Assembly (NCBI RefSeq): GCF_900182955.1
Contig: NZ_FXUL01000010.1
Span: forward strand, 1 to 64,000
From: Noviherbaspirillum suwonense
Lineage (GTDB): Bacteria > Pseudomonadota > Gammaproteobacteria > Burkholderiales > Burkholderiaceae_D
DNA length: 64,000 nucleotides
Direction of reading: 5' to 3'
Shown here piece after piece: positions 17,205 to 26,326 of this stretch. The number at the start of each line of letters is the position of its first letter. Within the stretch, counting starts at the first letter, position 1. Under the pieces are notes generated by a model. It had not been told where the DNA came from. It did not search any database and saw only the letters and a program-made list of their open reading frames with translations. Position numbers and translations under genes: made by a program.

Positions 17205-18121
17205 CTTCAGGCCGCAATGTCCCGATTCGGGCTTTTTTAAAATACTGCGTGATCCTGGCCATGTTTTCCTTTATCGGCGGTTGCGCTGTTTCACACCCGC
17301 CGTCCGAAACAAGCCCGGGCGCCCAGCTTTCTCCTACTACGCGCTTTACTCTGGACCTTGTGTCACTGCCGCCGCCCAAAGGCAAGGTGCCAGCCGCTGT
17401 TTATGGCTTTCGGGACCAGACCGGCCAATATAAATCGGCGCCGGACAGCTCATTTTCAACTGCAGTCACGCAGGGCGCCGCGGCGATGCTGATTAAATCG
17501 CTTCGGGATTCGGGATGGTTCATTCCGGTCGAACGCGAAAATCTCCAGAACCTGCTCACCGAAAGAAAGATCATCCGCGCGCTTGAAATGCCGCAAACCA
17601 AAGACACGCCAGTTATCCAGATTCCGCAGCTGATGCCGGCGGCGATCATTATCGAAGGCGGCGTCATTTCCTACGAAAGCAATGTGCGCACCGGCGGCAT
17701 CGGGGCCCGTTTTCTTGGAATCGGCTTGTCGAACCAGTATCGCGTCGACCAGGTGACCATCAACCTTCGCACCGTCGACATTCGCGGCGGACAAATACTG
17801 CAAAGCATATCGACGACCAAGACGATTTATTCCTATGAAGTTCGCCCCAGCGTCTTCAAGTACGTGAACTTCAAGGACTTGGTTGAATTCGAGGCGGGAA
17901 CGACACGCAACGAACCTGCCCAGATGTGCGTGAAGGAGGCGATCGAGGCAGGCGTGGCGCACCTGATCGTCCAGGGCATCAAGGACGGCAACTGGCAGTT
18001 GAAGGACGAGAAGGAAATCAATTCTCCAGTGGTGCAGAAGTATCTCAGGGAAGCAAGTGGCCAGATGTCGTCTTCGGACCGAACCACTTATACCGTCGTC
18101 GAACCGGCATCGCCGAGCTGA
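17201..18121 (+). CDS. csgG: curli secretion channel lipoprotein CsgG
   Basis: A 306-aa outer-membrane lipoprotein with lipobox FIGGC (Cys at about 28). CsgG forms a nonameric channel through which curlin subunits leave. Family blocks seen: VPAAVYGFRDQTGQYK, TQGAAAMLIKSL, WFIPVERENLQNLLTERKI and RFLGIGLSNQYRVDQVTINL. It overlaps csgF and is followed at once by the csgB-like gene. Confidence 0.95.
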   Translation: MTSGRNVPIRAFLKYCVILAMFSFIGGCAVSHPPSETSPGAQLSPTTRFTLDLVSLPPPKGKVPAAVYGFRDQTGQYKSAPDSSFSTAVTQGAAAMLIKSLRDSGWFIPVERENLQNLLTERKIIRALEMPQTKDTPVIQIPQLMPAAIIIEGGVISYESNVRTGGIGARFLGIGLSNQYRVDQVTINLRTVDIRGGQILQSISTTKTIYSYEVRPSVFKYVNFKDLVEFEAGTTRNEPAQMCVKEAIEAGVAHLIVQGIKDGNWQLKDEKEINSPVVQKYLREASGQMSSSDRTTYTVVEPASPS

Positions 18122-18122
18122 C

Positions 18123-18677
18123 ATGCAGAACTCGGTCTCCATGCAGGGCGGCGTATGCGCCGGTCCAGGGAAAGCGCACTGGAAGACCGTGACGGTGCTG
18201 GGCTTCATCTTGTGCCTTGCAGCCTCAAGCAGTCATTGCGGCGACTTGGCAGGGCCCGAGTTGACCGCATCGCGACTCAGTCCGGCGATGTCGAGTTCCC
18301 TGGTGGAGCCCGAGCAGCAAAAGCGGGTAGCACAGTCGAATGAAGGACCGAAGATAAGCGTTGCTGAGCAGGCTCGCAAGCTCTCGGCGAGCGATATCGC
18401 CAATACCGGGAACGCTCAGGCAAATGCCATCAATGTGACGCAAAGCGGTATTGGGAACCTTGTCTCCGCAACGCAGACCGGAAACGGAAATTCGCTAGAC
18501 CTCCGCCAGGGCGGTGACGGGAACAATGCACGGCTTTCGCAGCAAGGCAGTAATCGTCTGACCCTGGAGCAGGTCGGCATAGGACATCGGGCAGACATAC
18601 AGCAGATAAATGGCGGTCCTGCGATCACGATACGGCAGGCCGGTGGGGAAAGCTTTATCAAGGCAACCCAGTACTAA
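18123..18677 (+). CDS. csgB: minor curlin / nucleator, CsgB-like
   Basis: A 184-aa secreted protein. After a signal-like hydrophobic segment (residues 22-38) and a nonrepetitive linker, the C-terminal half has four to five curlin repeats with regularly spaced Gln/Asn/Gly (INVTQSGIGN, SATQTGNGNSLDLRQ, NRLTLEQVGIGH, IQQINGG). Placement before the major curlin and the less regular repeats suggest the nucleator CsgB. ATG 18123 lies 1 base after the csgG stop. Confidence 0.8.
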   Translation: MQNSVSMQGGVCAGPGKAHWKTVTVLGFILCLAASSSHCGDLAGPELTASRLSPAMSSSLVEPEQQKRVAQSNEGPKISVAEQARKLSASDIANTGNAQANAINVTQSGIGNLVSATQTGNGNSLDLRQGGDGNNARLSQQGSNRLTLEQVGIGHRADIQQINGGPAITIRQAGGESFIKATQY

Positions 18678-18730
18678 AGACCGCTGGGTTGGGTAACACG
18701 ACAAGGTCTTATAAAAACAGGAGATTTACC

Positions 18731-19909
18731 GTGAACTTCAAACTTTCCGCTGTATCCGCTGCTGTCGTGCTGGCATGCTCGATGAGTTCCGCTTTCGCAG
18801 CAGATTCGTCTTCCATTGATCAATCTGGCAGTAACAACACTGCGTCCGTCCTCCAAGAGGCAAATTTTACTTCCAGCAACAATACGTCTTCAATCAACCA
18901 AAGTGGCAGTGCCAATAATGCTGGTGTGCAGCAAGTTGCTAATGTTGGCAACGCTGTGTCCACAATCGTCGAATACTCCGGTGCTAACGACAATCTGTCA
19001 CAGGTCTATCAGGCGTCGAGTTCCAGCGTGGCCGCGTCGATAACGAATGCCGGCTCCTCCAATCGCGGCAATGTATCGCAAAGCCGGGTATCGACGTCTT
19101 CAGGCTCCGTCATTCAGTCCGGAACCAGCAACACTGGCTTCATCAACCAGAGCGATGGTTCTAACCAGTTCGCAAGCATCAACGCCAGCACCTATGGCGT
19201 AAATGGCGTCAACAACTATGCCAATGTGACTCAAACCGGCACTGAACAGTCGGTAGCAATCGAACAAAGCTATGGGTCATTTAACAAGTTGACTGCCAAG
19301 CAAACCGGTGGAAACGACAGGGCGACCCTGGCCCAGGCCGGCAACGGGAATTTCCTTGAAACATTGCAGAATGGCACGGGCGCTCTGAATGTGGTAAATG
19401 GTTCCCAAACGGGTGACCGCAATACTGGCTACGTCACGCAATCAGGCAGCGATCTGAGCGCGAGCCTGTCGCAGCCCGGCAGCGACAATACGGCAAACCT
19501 GTCGCAGACCGGCAGCAGCAGCACAATGAGTGTCGGCCAGCGCGGCAATCTCAACAACGGCAAAGCGACGCAGGCAGGTAATAACCAGTACGCAAACCTG
19601 GATCAGACTGGCAGCAGCAACACGGCGAGCTTGTCGCAAATCGGGGATAGAAACTACATCTACGCATCGCAAGGCGGCATTTCAAATAAGGGCGAACTCA
19701 GCCAGAATGGCATATCGAATGTCGCATCGCTGACGCAGAGCGGTTCATCGAACGCTGCCTTGATGGAGCAAATTGGTGATTTCAACACCGCATCGTTGCT
19801 CCAGTCCGGCAACAGCAACGTCGCGAACATTTCGCAGAAGGGCAATTCATTTGCAAGCTACAACACCCAGTCCGGCTCCTCCAACACGATCACCGTGACC
19901 CAGCGTTAA
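18731..19909 (+). CDS. csgA: major curlin subunit, CsgA-like, extended
   Basis: A 392-aa amyloid fibre subunit, far longer than E. coli CsgA (about 150 aa). Signal peptide residues 1-23 (ending SAFAAD), then roughly 15 curlin repeats of about 22 residues of the type S-x5-Q-x-G-x4-N-x5-Q, most regular in the second half (for example SLSQPGSDNTANLSQTGSSS). No cysteines after the signal. GTG 18731 is chosen as start: AGGAGA lies 7 bases upstream and a proper signal peptide follows. It should form extracellular curli for biofilm and adhesion. Confidence 0.88.
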   Translation: MNFKLSAVSAAVVLACSMSSAFAADSSSIDQSGSNNTASVLQEANFTSSNNTSSINQSGSANNAGVQQVANVGNAVSTIVEYSGANDNLSQVYQASSSSVAASITNAGSSNRGNVSQSRVSTSSGSVIQSGTSNTGFINQSDGSNQFASINASTYGVNGVNNYANVTQTGTEQSVAIEQSYGSFNKLTAKQTGGNDRATLAQAGNGNFLETLQNGTGALNVVNGSQTGDRNTGYVTQSGSDLSASLSQPGSDNTANLSQTGSSSTMSVGQRGNLNNGKATQAGNNQYANLDQTGSSNTASLSQIGDRNYIYASQGGISNKGELSQNGISNVASLTQSGSSNAALMEQIGDFNTASLLQSGNSNVANISQKGNSFASYNTQSGSSNTITVTQR

Positions 19910-19933
19910 TTGCCTGACCTTTGTTGAAACCAC

Positions 19934-19955
19934 CGGGATGGTGCAAGCCATCCCG
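19934..19955 (+). other. hairpin downstream of csgA covering the csgH start region
   Basis: Perfect 8-bp stem CGGGATGG / CCATCCCG with a 6-base loop, 25 bases after the csgA stop. No T-run follows. It overlaps the first ATG (19938) of the next gene and may limit its translation or act as a partial terminator that keeps csgA mRNA in excess. Confidence 0.6.
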
Positions 19956-20291
19956 AATTCACAGCGTATACACACCATGCTGGCTGACAGCGACATACAG
20001 GCCTGGCTTGCAATGAGCACGGCACAAGGCATGGTAATCATCGAACCAGCCCTGCGCTCTGCCACGACCAGGACCATCGACTACACGATCACGATCGACA
20101 AGACCGGCGCGGGAGGCACGTCCCTGGTCAACCAGTCCGGCATCAGGCATGTCGATGCTGGCGTTGCCATCTTCCTTTCCAAAAACTCGCTCAGCCTGCG
20201 AGACGGCGAGCAATGCAACCTGACCATGGTGATCCGGGAAGATGGTGTCGTTGTATATCGCAATGGATTCAGCTGCACGCCACCCAAGTAA
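19938..20291 (+). CDS. csgH: CsgH/CsgC-like curli chaperone
   Basis: A 117-aa protein resembling the CsgH family (SDIQAWLAMSTAQGMVIIEP, TIDYTITIDKTG, SLVNQSG, DGVVVYRNGFSC), small immunoglobulin-like periplasmic proteins that prevent curlin from polymerising before export. Two cysteines (CNL and SCTP near the end) could form a disulfide. Oddly no signal peptide is visible from either possible start (ATG 19938 or ATG 19977), and the first ATG lies inside a hairpin. Either the start is misread, a leader was lost, or the protein acts in the cytoplasm. Last gene of the curli island. Confidence 0.65.
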   Translation: MVQAIPNSQRIHTMLADSDIQAWLAMSTAQGMVIIEPALRSATTRTIDYTITIDKTGAGGTSLVNQSGIRHVDAGVAIFLSKNSLSLRDGEQCNLTMVIREDGVVVYRNGFSCTPPK

Positions 20292-20401
20292 GCAACTCTT
20301 CCCCCCGCTTCGGACCGCCTTTCTGGCGCAAAGCTTGCTTAATAAGCAGCTCAGCATAGATTCGCTCCCTAATATGGGGCGCGCGCCAGCCCGGAGCCCA
20401 A

Positions 20402-23400
20402 TTGAACAGCACCGCCACCCAGCGCATCGTCAAGGTACGGCGCGACTACAACACATGGGTCGCCGACGAAACGCTGGAGGACTATGCGCTGCGCTACACG
20501 CCGCTGACCTTCCGGCGCTGGTCCGAATTCCGCATTGCCAATACCGCGCTGGGCGCGGTGTCCTTCCTGGCGCTCGAGGCCATCGGCGGCGCGATCACGC
20601 TGTCGTATGGTTTCACTAACGCGTTCTGGGCCATCCTGTGCGTGGCGCTGCTGATCTTTCTCACCGGCCTGCCCATCAGCTATTACGCGGCGCGCTATGG
20701 CGTCGACATGGACCTGCTCACGCGCGGCGCCGGCTTCGGCTATATCGGCTCGACCATCACCTCGCTGATCTATGCGTCATTCACCTTCATCTTCTTCGCG
20801 CTGGAAGCGTCCATCATGGCGCAGGCGGTGGAGCTGTACTTCGACCTGCCCATCAGCTGGGGCTACGTGCTGTGCTCGCTGGTCATCATCCCGCTGGTGA
20901 CCCACGGCGTGACGCTGATCAGCCGGCTGCAGCTGTGGACGCAGCCGCTCTGGATCGTGCTGCTGGTGCTGCCCTATGTGTTCGTGCTGGCGAAAGAGCC
21001 GGGAGCGCTGTCCAACCTGTTGACCTTCACCGGCCGCCAGGAGGACGGCGCCAGCTTCAACCTGCTGCTGTTCGGCGCCGCCGCCACGGTGGCGATCTCG
21101 CTGGTCGCGCAGATCGGCGAGCAGGTCGACTTCCTGCGCTTCCTGCCGGAGAAGACCCGTGCCAACCGCCGCCGCTGGTGGACCGCGCTGCTGCTGGCCG
21201 GGCCGGGCTGGATCATCATGGGCGCGGCCAAGATGCTGGGCGGCGCGCTGCTGGCCTTCCTCGCCATCCAGCAGCAGGTGCCGATGGAACAGGCGATGGA
21301 GCCGACGCGCATGTACCTGGTCGGTTTCGGCTACGTGTTTTCCGACCCGGCCTGGGTGCTGGGCGCGGTCACCCTGTTCGTCGTGGTGTCGCAGGTGAAG
21401 ATCAACATCACCAATGCCTATGCCGGTTCGCTGGCCTGGTCCAACTTCTTTGCGCGGCTGACCCACAGCCATCCGGGGCGCGTGGTGTGGGTGGTGTTCA
21501 ACGTGCTGATCGCAGTGCTGCTGATGGAAGTCGGCGTGTTCAAGGCGCTGGAACATGTGCTGGGCATGTACTCGCTGGTGGCGGTCGCGTGGATAGGCGC
21601 GGTGGTGGCCGACCTGGTCATCAGCAAGCCGCTGGGCCTGTCGCCGCCGCACGTGGAATTCCGCCGCGCCCACCTGTATGACGTCAACCCGGTCGGCGTC
21701 GGCGCGATGCTGATCGCGTCGGTGCTGTCGATGGCGTCGCTGCTGGGCGTGTTCGGACGCATGGCGCAGGCGATGGCCCCCTTCATTGCGCTCGGCAGCG
21801 CGATGCTGGCCGCGCCGCTGATCGCGTGGGCCACGAAGGGCCGCTACTACCTGGCGCGCACCGACGTGCTGCGCGGCGGGCCCGGCCAGACGCTGCAGTG
21901 CGTGATCTGCGAAAACCATTTCGAGACGCCCGACATGGCGACCTGCCCGGCCTACAAGGGTACGATCTGCTCGCTGTGCTGCTCGCTCGACGCGCGCTGC
22001 AACGACCGCTGCAAGACCAATGCGCGGCTGTCCGACCAGTGCATGGGCGCGCTCAACCGGCTGCTGCCGAATGCCTTCACCCGCGGCCTCAAGACACGGG
22101 TCGGCCATTACCTGGTGGTGATGGCGCTGACCAGCGGCGTCATCGTGACCATGCTGGGCCTGCTGTACTACGAGGAGCTGGCCAACCTGACGTCCAGCGC
22201 CTACTACTCGCAGCAGGCCTTGCGCGGCGTGTTCATCAAGCTGTTCTCGGCGCTGCTGCTGCTGACCGGCATCGGCGTCTGGTGGCTGGTGCTGACCAGC
22301 GAAAGCCGCAGCGTGGCGCTGCAGGAGTCGGAACGGCAGACCAACCTGCTGCTGCAGGAGATCGAGGCGCACAAGCAGACCGACATCGAGCTGCAGCGCG
22401 CCAAGGAAGCGGCCGAAGCGGCCAACCTGGCCAAGAGCCGCTATGTGACCGGCATGAGCCACGAGCTGCGCACGCCGCTGAACAGCATCCTCGGCTATGC
22501 GCAGATCCTGCAGGCCGACGCCAACATGCCGGAACACCGGCGCGACGCGGTCGGCGTGATCCGGCGCAGCGGCGAACACCTGCTGAGCCTGATCGACGGC
22601 CTGCTCGACATTGCGCGCATCGAGGCCGGCAAGATGCGGCTGAACTCCGACGAGCTGCCGCTGCGGGAATTTCTCGACCAGATCGTGCGCATGTTCCGGC
22701 CGCAGGCCGCGCAGAAGGGACTGGCCTTTCGTTTCGTCGAACTGGGCCGCGCGCCGGAGTTCGTGCATGCCGACGAAAAGCGGCTGCGCCAGATCCTGAT
22801 CAACCTGCTGGCGAACGCGGTCAAGTTCACCGACAACGGCACGGTCACGCTACGGTTTTCCTACGCGCGCGAGCTTGCCGAGTTCGAGATCGAGGACAGC
22901 GGCGTCGGCATTGCGCCGGAAGACATCGAGCGCATCTTCCTGCCCTTCGAGCGCGGCGCGGCGGCCAGCCAGCGCGAGGAAACCGGCACCGGGCTGGGCC
23001 TGGCCATCTGCAACATGCTGACCCACATCATGGGCGGCGAACTGAGCGTGACGAGCGTGCCCGGCCAGGGCAGCACCTTCCGCCTGAAGATCTACCTGAC
23101 CGAGGTGCGCCGCCCTGGCGAGCGCAAGAAGCCGCTGGGCGAGATGGCGGGCTACCTCGGCAGCCGCAAGCGCATCCTGGTGGTGGACGACCAGGCCTCG
23201 CAGCGGCGGCTGCTGGACGCAATGCTCTCGCCGCTGGGCTTCGATATCGTGCAGGCCAGTAGCGGCGCAGCCTGCCTGGACGAACTGGCGCGCGCGCCGT
23301 TCGACCTGGTGCTGCTGGACATCGCGATGCCGGAACAGGACGGCTGGTCGGTCTGCCGCGCGATCCGCGAGCGCGGCCATGCGACGCTGCCGGTCATCAT

Positions 23401-23800
23401 CGTATCGGCCAATGCCTTCGACGTCTCGTCGGTGCGGCACCTGGAGGACATGCCGTGCAACGACTTCATCGTCAAGCCGGTGGTGCTGGCCGAACTGCTG
23501 GCCAAGGTGCGGCTGCACACCGGCATCGACTGGATACCGCGCGCCGACGACGCGCTCGCCGACAAGCCCTCGCGCCCGGTGAAGCTGGTGCCGTCGCAGC
23601 CGCGCCTGCGCGGTCTGCTGGAGGCGGCGTCGATCGGGCATGTCAAAGGCATCCTGGCGCGGCTGGACGAGATCGAACGCATCGACAGCGCCTACCTGCC
23701 CTTTACCGCCGAGCTGCGGCACCTGGTCAAGCGCTTCCGCCTCAACGAACTGAGTTCACGACTGCAGGAGATGATCCATCATGATGTCGACAAGGTATGA
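20402..23800 (+). CDS. hybrid histidine kinase with a purine/cytosine-permease-like sensor
   Basis: An 1132-aa inner-membrane sensor. Residues about 30-470 form an NCS1-type (cytosine/purine permease) domain with some twelve membrane segments. Next comes a cysteine-rich cluster (about 500-540: CVIC, CPAY, CSLCC, CNDRC), two more membrane segments (about 570-635), a HisKA domain with phospho-His687 (MSHELRTPLN), a HATPase domain (NLLANAVKFTDNG, GTGLGLAIC) and a receiver domain with phospho-Asp973 (LVLLDIAMP). The design recalls CbrA, where a transporter-like module senses or moves a solute. The start is TTG 20402 behind GGAGCCCAA. It overlaps its response regulator and is the likely sensor for the urt/fmd/ami operon, now separated from it by the curli genes. 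Confidence 0.88.
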   Translation: MNSTATQRIVKVRRDYNTWVADETLEDYALRYTPLTFRRWSEFRIANTALGAVSFLALEAIGGAITLSYGFTNAFWAILCVALLIFLTGLPISYYAARYGVDMDLLTRGAGFGYIGSTITSLIYASFTFIFFALEASIMAQAVELYFDLPISWGYVLCSLVIIPLVTHGVTLISRLQLWTQPLWIVLLVLPYVFVLAKEPGALSNLLTFTGRQEDGASFNLLLFGAAATVAISLVAQIGEQVDFLRFLPEKTRANRRRWWTALLLAGPGWIIMGAAKMLGGALLAFLAIQQQVPMEQAMEPTRMYLVGFGYVFSDPAWVLGAVTLFVVVSQVKINITNAYAGSLAWSNFFARLTHSHPGRVVWVVFNVLIAVLLMEVGVFKALEHVLGMYSLVAVAWIGAVVADLVISKPLGLSPPHVEFRRAHLYDVNPVGVGAMLIASVLSMASLLGVFGRMAQAMAPFIALGSAMLAAPLIAWATKGRYYLARTDVLRGGPGQTLQCVICENHFETPDMATCPAYKGTICSLCCSLDARCNDRCKTNARLSDQCMGALNRLLPNAFTRGLKTRVGHYLVVMALTSGVIVTMLGLLYYEELANLTSSAYYSQQALRGVFIKLFSALLLLTGIGVWWLVLTSESRSVALQESERQTNLLLQEIEAHKQTDIELQRAKEAAEAANLAKSRYVTGMSHELRTPLNSILGYAQILQADANMPEHRRDAVGVIRRSGEHLLSLIDGLLDIARIEAGKMRLNSDELPLREFLDQIVRMFRPQAAQKGLAFRFVELGRAPEFVHADEKRLRQILINLLANAVKFTDNGTVTLRFSYARELAEFEIEDSGVGIAPEDIERIFLPFERGAAASQREETGTGLGLAICNMLTHIMGGELSVTSVPGQGSTFRLKIYLTEVRRPGERKKPLGEMAGYLGSRKRILVVDDQASQRRLLDAMLSPLGFDIVQASSGAACLDELARAPFDLVLLDIAMPEQDGWSVCRAIRERGHATLPVIIVSANAFDVSSVRHLEDMPCNDFIVKPVVLAELLAKVRLHTGIDWIPRADDALADKPSRPVKLVPSQPRLRGLLEAASIGHVKGILARLDEIERIDSAYLPFTAELRHLVKRFRLNELSSRLQEMIHHDVDKV

Positions 23801-24440
23801 AGGGGGCATGGCGGCCAGCGCCCACGTGGTGCTGATCGTCGACGACGTGCCGGAAAACCTCGCGGTGCTGTCCGACGCGCTCGACGAAGCCGGCCACACC
23901 GTGCTGGTGGCGACCGACGGCGCCAGCGCGCTGGAGCGGCTGCTGCTGGTGATGCCCGACCTGATCCTGCTGGACGCGGTGATGCCCGGCATCGACGGCT
24001 TCGAGACCTGCCGCCGGATGAAGCTGATGGACAGCGCACGCGATGTGCCGGTGGTGTTCATGACCGGGCTGACCGAGACCGAGCACGTGGTGCGCGGCTT
24101 CGAGGTGGGCGGCATCGACTACGTGACCAAGCCGATCCGCCCAGCCGAGGTGCTGGCCCGCATCAGCACGCATGTGCGCAATGCCCGCATGCTCAGCGAG
24201 GCGCGTCATACCCGCGATACGGCGTTGCCGGTGGCCTCGGCGGACCTGTCGCATTATCAGCTCACGCCGCGGGAGCTGGATGTGCTGGCGTGGATTGCGC
24301 GGGGCAAGACCAACCGGGATATTGCTGAAATTTTGGGCATGAGTCCGCGGACGGTGAACAAGCACCTGGAGCATATTTTTGTGAAGCTGGGGGTGGAGAC
24401 GCGGGCAGCGGCGGCGGCGCTGGTGGCGAGCCTGCGGTAA
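23781..24440 (+). CDS. LuxR-family response regulator
   Basis: A 219-aa two-component regulator: an N-terminal receiver (VDDVPENLAVL, phospho-acceptor Asp65 in LILLDAVMPG, Lys in YVTKPIRP) and a C-terminal LuxR-type helix-turn-helix (LTPRELDVLAWIARGKTNRDIAEILGMSPRTVNKHL). The start is probably ATG 23781, inside the kinase gene with AGGAG 10 bases upstream; ATG 23808 is an alternative but its purine run is too close. The 20-base overlap with the kinase means a matched pair. Target inferred to be the urtA promoter palindrome. Confidence 0.88.
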   Translation: MMSTRYEGGMAASAHVVLIVDDVPENLAVLSDALDEAGHTVLVATDGASALERLLLVMPDLILLDAVMPGIDGFETCRRMKLMDSARDVPVVFMTGLTETEHVVRGFEVGGIDYVTKPIRPAEVLARISTHVRNARMLSEARHTRDTALPVASADLSHYQLTPRELDVLAWIARGKTNRDIAEILGMSPRTVNKHLEHIFVKLGVETRAAAAALVASLR

Positions 24441-24570
24441 GGGGAGTGTGACGGGCGCTGTCGGCGCTGGGACGTTATGGTTTGGAGTTGCGCGCGCAGC
24501 GACAGTTGCAGTTGACCTTGTCGTTCCGCGCAGCGACAGTTGCCGTTGCAGTTAGCCCCGCGCAGCGACA

Positions 24571-24623
<53 letters not shown>

Positions 24624-24647
24624 TTGTGAAGTGGCCGTTGCCGTTGC

Positions 24648-24866
24648 AGTGAATCCCCGTCGATGGCGACACGTCGCCAGTGCCGAAATCGGATAAAGAA
24701 GCGTCCGCTGTCTGAGCGAAGCGAGTTTCGGACGCTTCCCGATTTCGGTGCTGGCGGCGTGTGCACCCCGCGCAGCGGGGCGCCATCATCGGGGTCGCCT
24801 TCTCTTGCCTACTTCTCTTGGCGAAGCAAGAGAAGTAGGTCGGCTGCCGGGCCGAAACCCGGCTAG
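24648..24866 (+). repeat. five-hairpin structured repeat element, copy 1
   Basis: About 200 bases that fold into five consecutive hairpins: H1 TGGCGAC/GTCGCCA (24664-24679); H2 CCGAAATCGG/CCGATTTCGG enclosing AAGCGTCCG/CGGACGCTT (24683-24748); H3 CCCCGC/GCGGGG (24766-24780); H4 CTACTTCTCTTG/CAAGAGAAGTAG around GCGAAG (24808-24839); H5 GCCGGG/CCCGGC (24846-24863). Copy 2 has the same hairpins with paired base changes. Confidence 0.75.
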
Positions 24867-25034
24867 GTCGTCCGGCAGGCCAGCCGGTATTGCTTCATCC
24901 GCCAGCAGGCGCACCGTCGCGAAGCCGCTTTTGCAGTTGACAACGGCTGCACGTCAGGAATACGCGCCACAGCGCAAGGCGCCGATGCTGCGTCTGCTGA
25001 CAGGTGAAACATTGGGGATTCACTGCCGTGGGGA

Positions 25035-25252
25035 GTAGCCGGGTGTTCGGCCCGGCAGCCGACCCGCTTTTTTGCTTCGCCAAAAAAGTGGGGCAAAAAA
25101 GGCGACCCCTACGATGGCGGTCCGCTGCGCGGACTGCACGCGCCGCCAGCACCTGAAACGGGAAGCGTCCGAAACTCGCTCCGCTCAGACAGCGGACGCT
25201 TCTTTATCCGTTTCAGGCACTGGCGACGCGTCGCCATCTAACGGGGATTCAC
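25035..25252 (-). repeat. five-hairpin structured repeat element, copy 2 (inverted)
   Basis: Read on the minus strand it matches copy 1 over its full length, at roughly four bases in five by eye. Where copy 1 has CCGAAATCGG/CCGATTTCGG, this copy has CCTGAAACGG/CCGTTTCAGG; CCCCGC/GCGGGG becomes GTCCGC/GCGGAC; the H4 stem changes from CTTCTCTTG/CAAGAGAAG to CTTTTTTG/CAAAAAAG. Loops GCA and GCGAAG are unchanged. The two copies face each other (H5 ends inward). Confidence 0.75.
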
Positions 25253-25393
25253 TGCAACGGCAACGGCCACGGCCACGGCAACTGCAACTGCAACGGTCGC
25301 TGCGCGGATAACAGCCACTTCACAGGCAACTGCAACGGTCGCTGCGCGGAGCTAACCGCCACCGCTGCATGGCGACGCAGCCGCACACTTCCG

Positions 25394-26326
25394 CTAGGCC
25401 GCCTTCGCCACTGCCACCGGCGCCAGCGCATCGCTCATCTCGCCGCCCAACGCGGCAACCAGATCCGCGATCAACTTGGACAATTCCCCAGTCATTAACG
25501 CCATGTCGGTATCGAACCGCTCATCATCGTTCTGCGAGCTGCCCTCGTTATTCTCCTTCAGCACATCCAGCGGCGCGATGCGCTTGACCGCCAGCGACTC
25601 GGTCAGCACGAAGGACACCCGGTCGGCCCAGGTCAGCGCCAGGCGCGTGCACTGCTTGCCGGACTCGATGTGGCGGCGCACGTCGGCCGCTTCCAGCGTG
25701 TGGCGCACGTAGCGCACCGTGGCCTTGCCTTCGCCGGTGGCGCGCAGTTCGGTGTCCTGGTCGACGGTGAAGCCGCCGGGCGCTTCGTCGGCCAGCAGCC
25801 ATTCGGTCATGGCCGCGACCGGCGATTGCGCGACGCGCAGGGTGTCCATCGGGAACTTGTCGACGGCTTTGAGCAGCAGGCGGATCACGTCCTCGGACTT
25901 GGAGGCGCTGCCGGTGTCGATCACCATCCAGCCGTTGACCGGGTCGATCCAGACCCAGGTGCTGCTCTGGATGCTGAAGGCGCGCGGCAGCAGTTCGTCG
26001 GCGACCTGCTCCTTGAGTTCCTTCATCTGCTTGCGGCCGGGCTTGAAGCCCTGCTGCTCTTCCATCTCGGCGGCCTTGGCCTTGGCGACCTGGTTGATGA
26101 CCGAGGATGGCAGCAGTTTCTTTTCCGTGCCCAGCTGCAGCAGCATCTGGCGGTTCACGGTGTGCACCAGGCCGCCGTTAGGACGCGGCGGCAGCCAGCC
26201 CTGGCTTTGCAGCTGGATGCTGGTGCAGGGCGTGAATGCCTGCGGCGCGAGCTTCTCTTCCAGCTGTTCGGGATTCATTGCCCACGGCGCGGGCAAACGG
26301 TAGATCTGCAGGTTCTTGAACCACAT
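25394..26326 (-). CDS. rdgC: recombination-associated protein RdgC
   Basis: A 310-aa DNA-binding protein that forms a ring on duplex DNA and modulates RecA. It is full length (family about 300 aa) with the blocks [44 protein letters not shown] and [13 protein letters not shown]. The start at 26326 is the conserved MWFKN; the in-frame extension upstream is not conserved. Single gene, divergent from the aldo/keto reductase. Confidence 0.95.
   Translation of the reverse strand: MWFKNLQIYRLPAPWAMNPEQLEEKLAPQAFTPCTSIQLQSQGWLPPRPNGGLVHTVNRQMLLQLGTEKKLLPSSVINQVAKAKAAEMEEQQGFKPGRKQMKELKEQVADELLPRAFSIQSSTWVWIDPVNGWMVIDTGSASKSEDVIRLLLKAVDKFPMDTLRVAQSPVAAMTEWLLADEAPGGFTVDQDTELRATGEGKATVRYVRHTLEAADVRRHIESGKQCTRLALTWADRVSFVLTESLAVKRIAPLDVLKENNEGSSQNDDERFDTDMALMTGELSKLIADLVAALGGEMSDALAPVAVAKAA

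Noticed and set aside
20777-22768. 663-codon open frame on the minus strand
   Set aside because: Complement of the sensor kinase gene in GC-rich DNA; the translation is His/Arg/Gln-rich without any family pattern.
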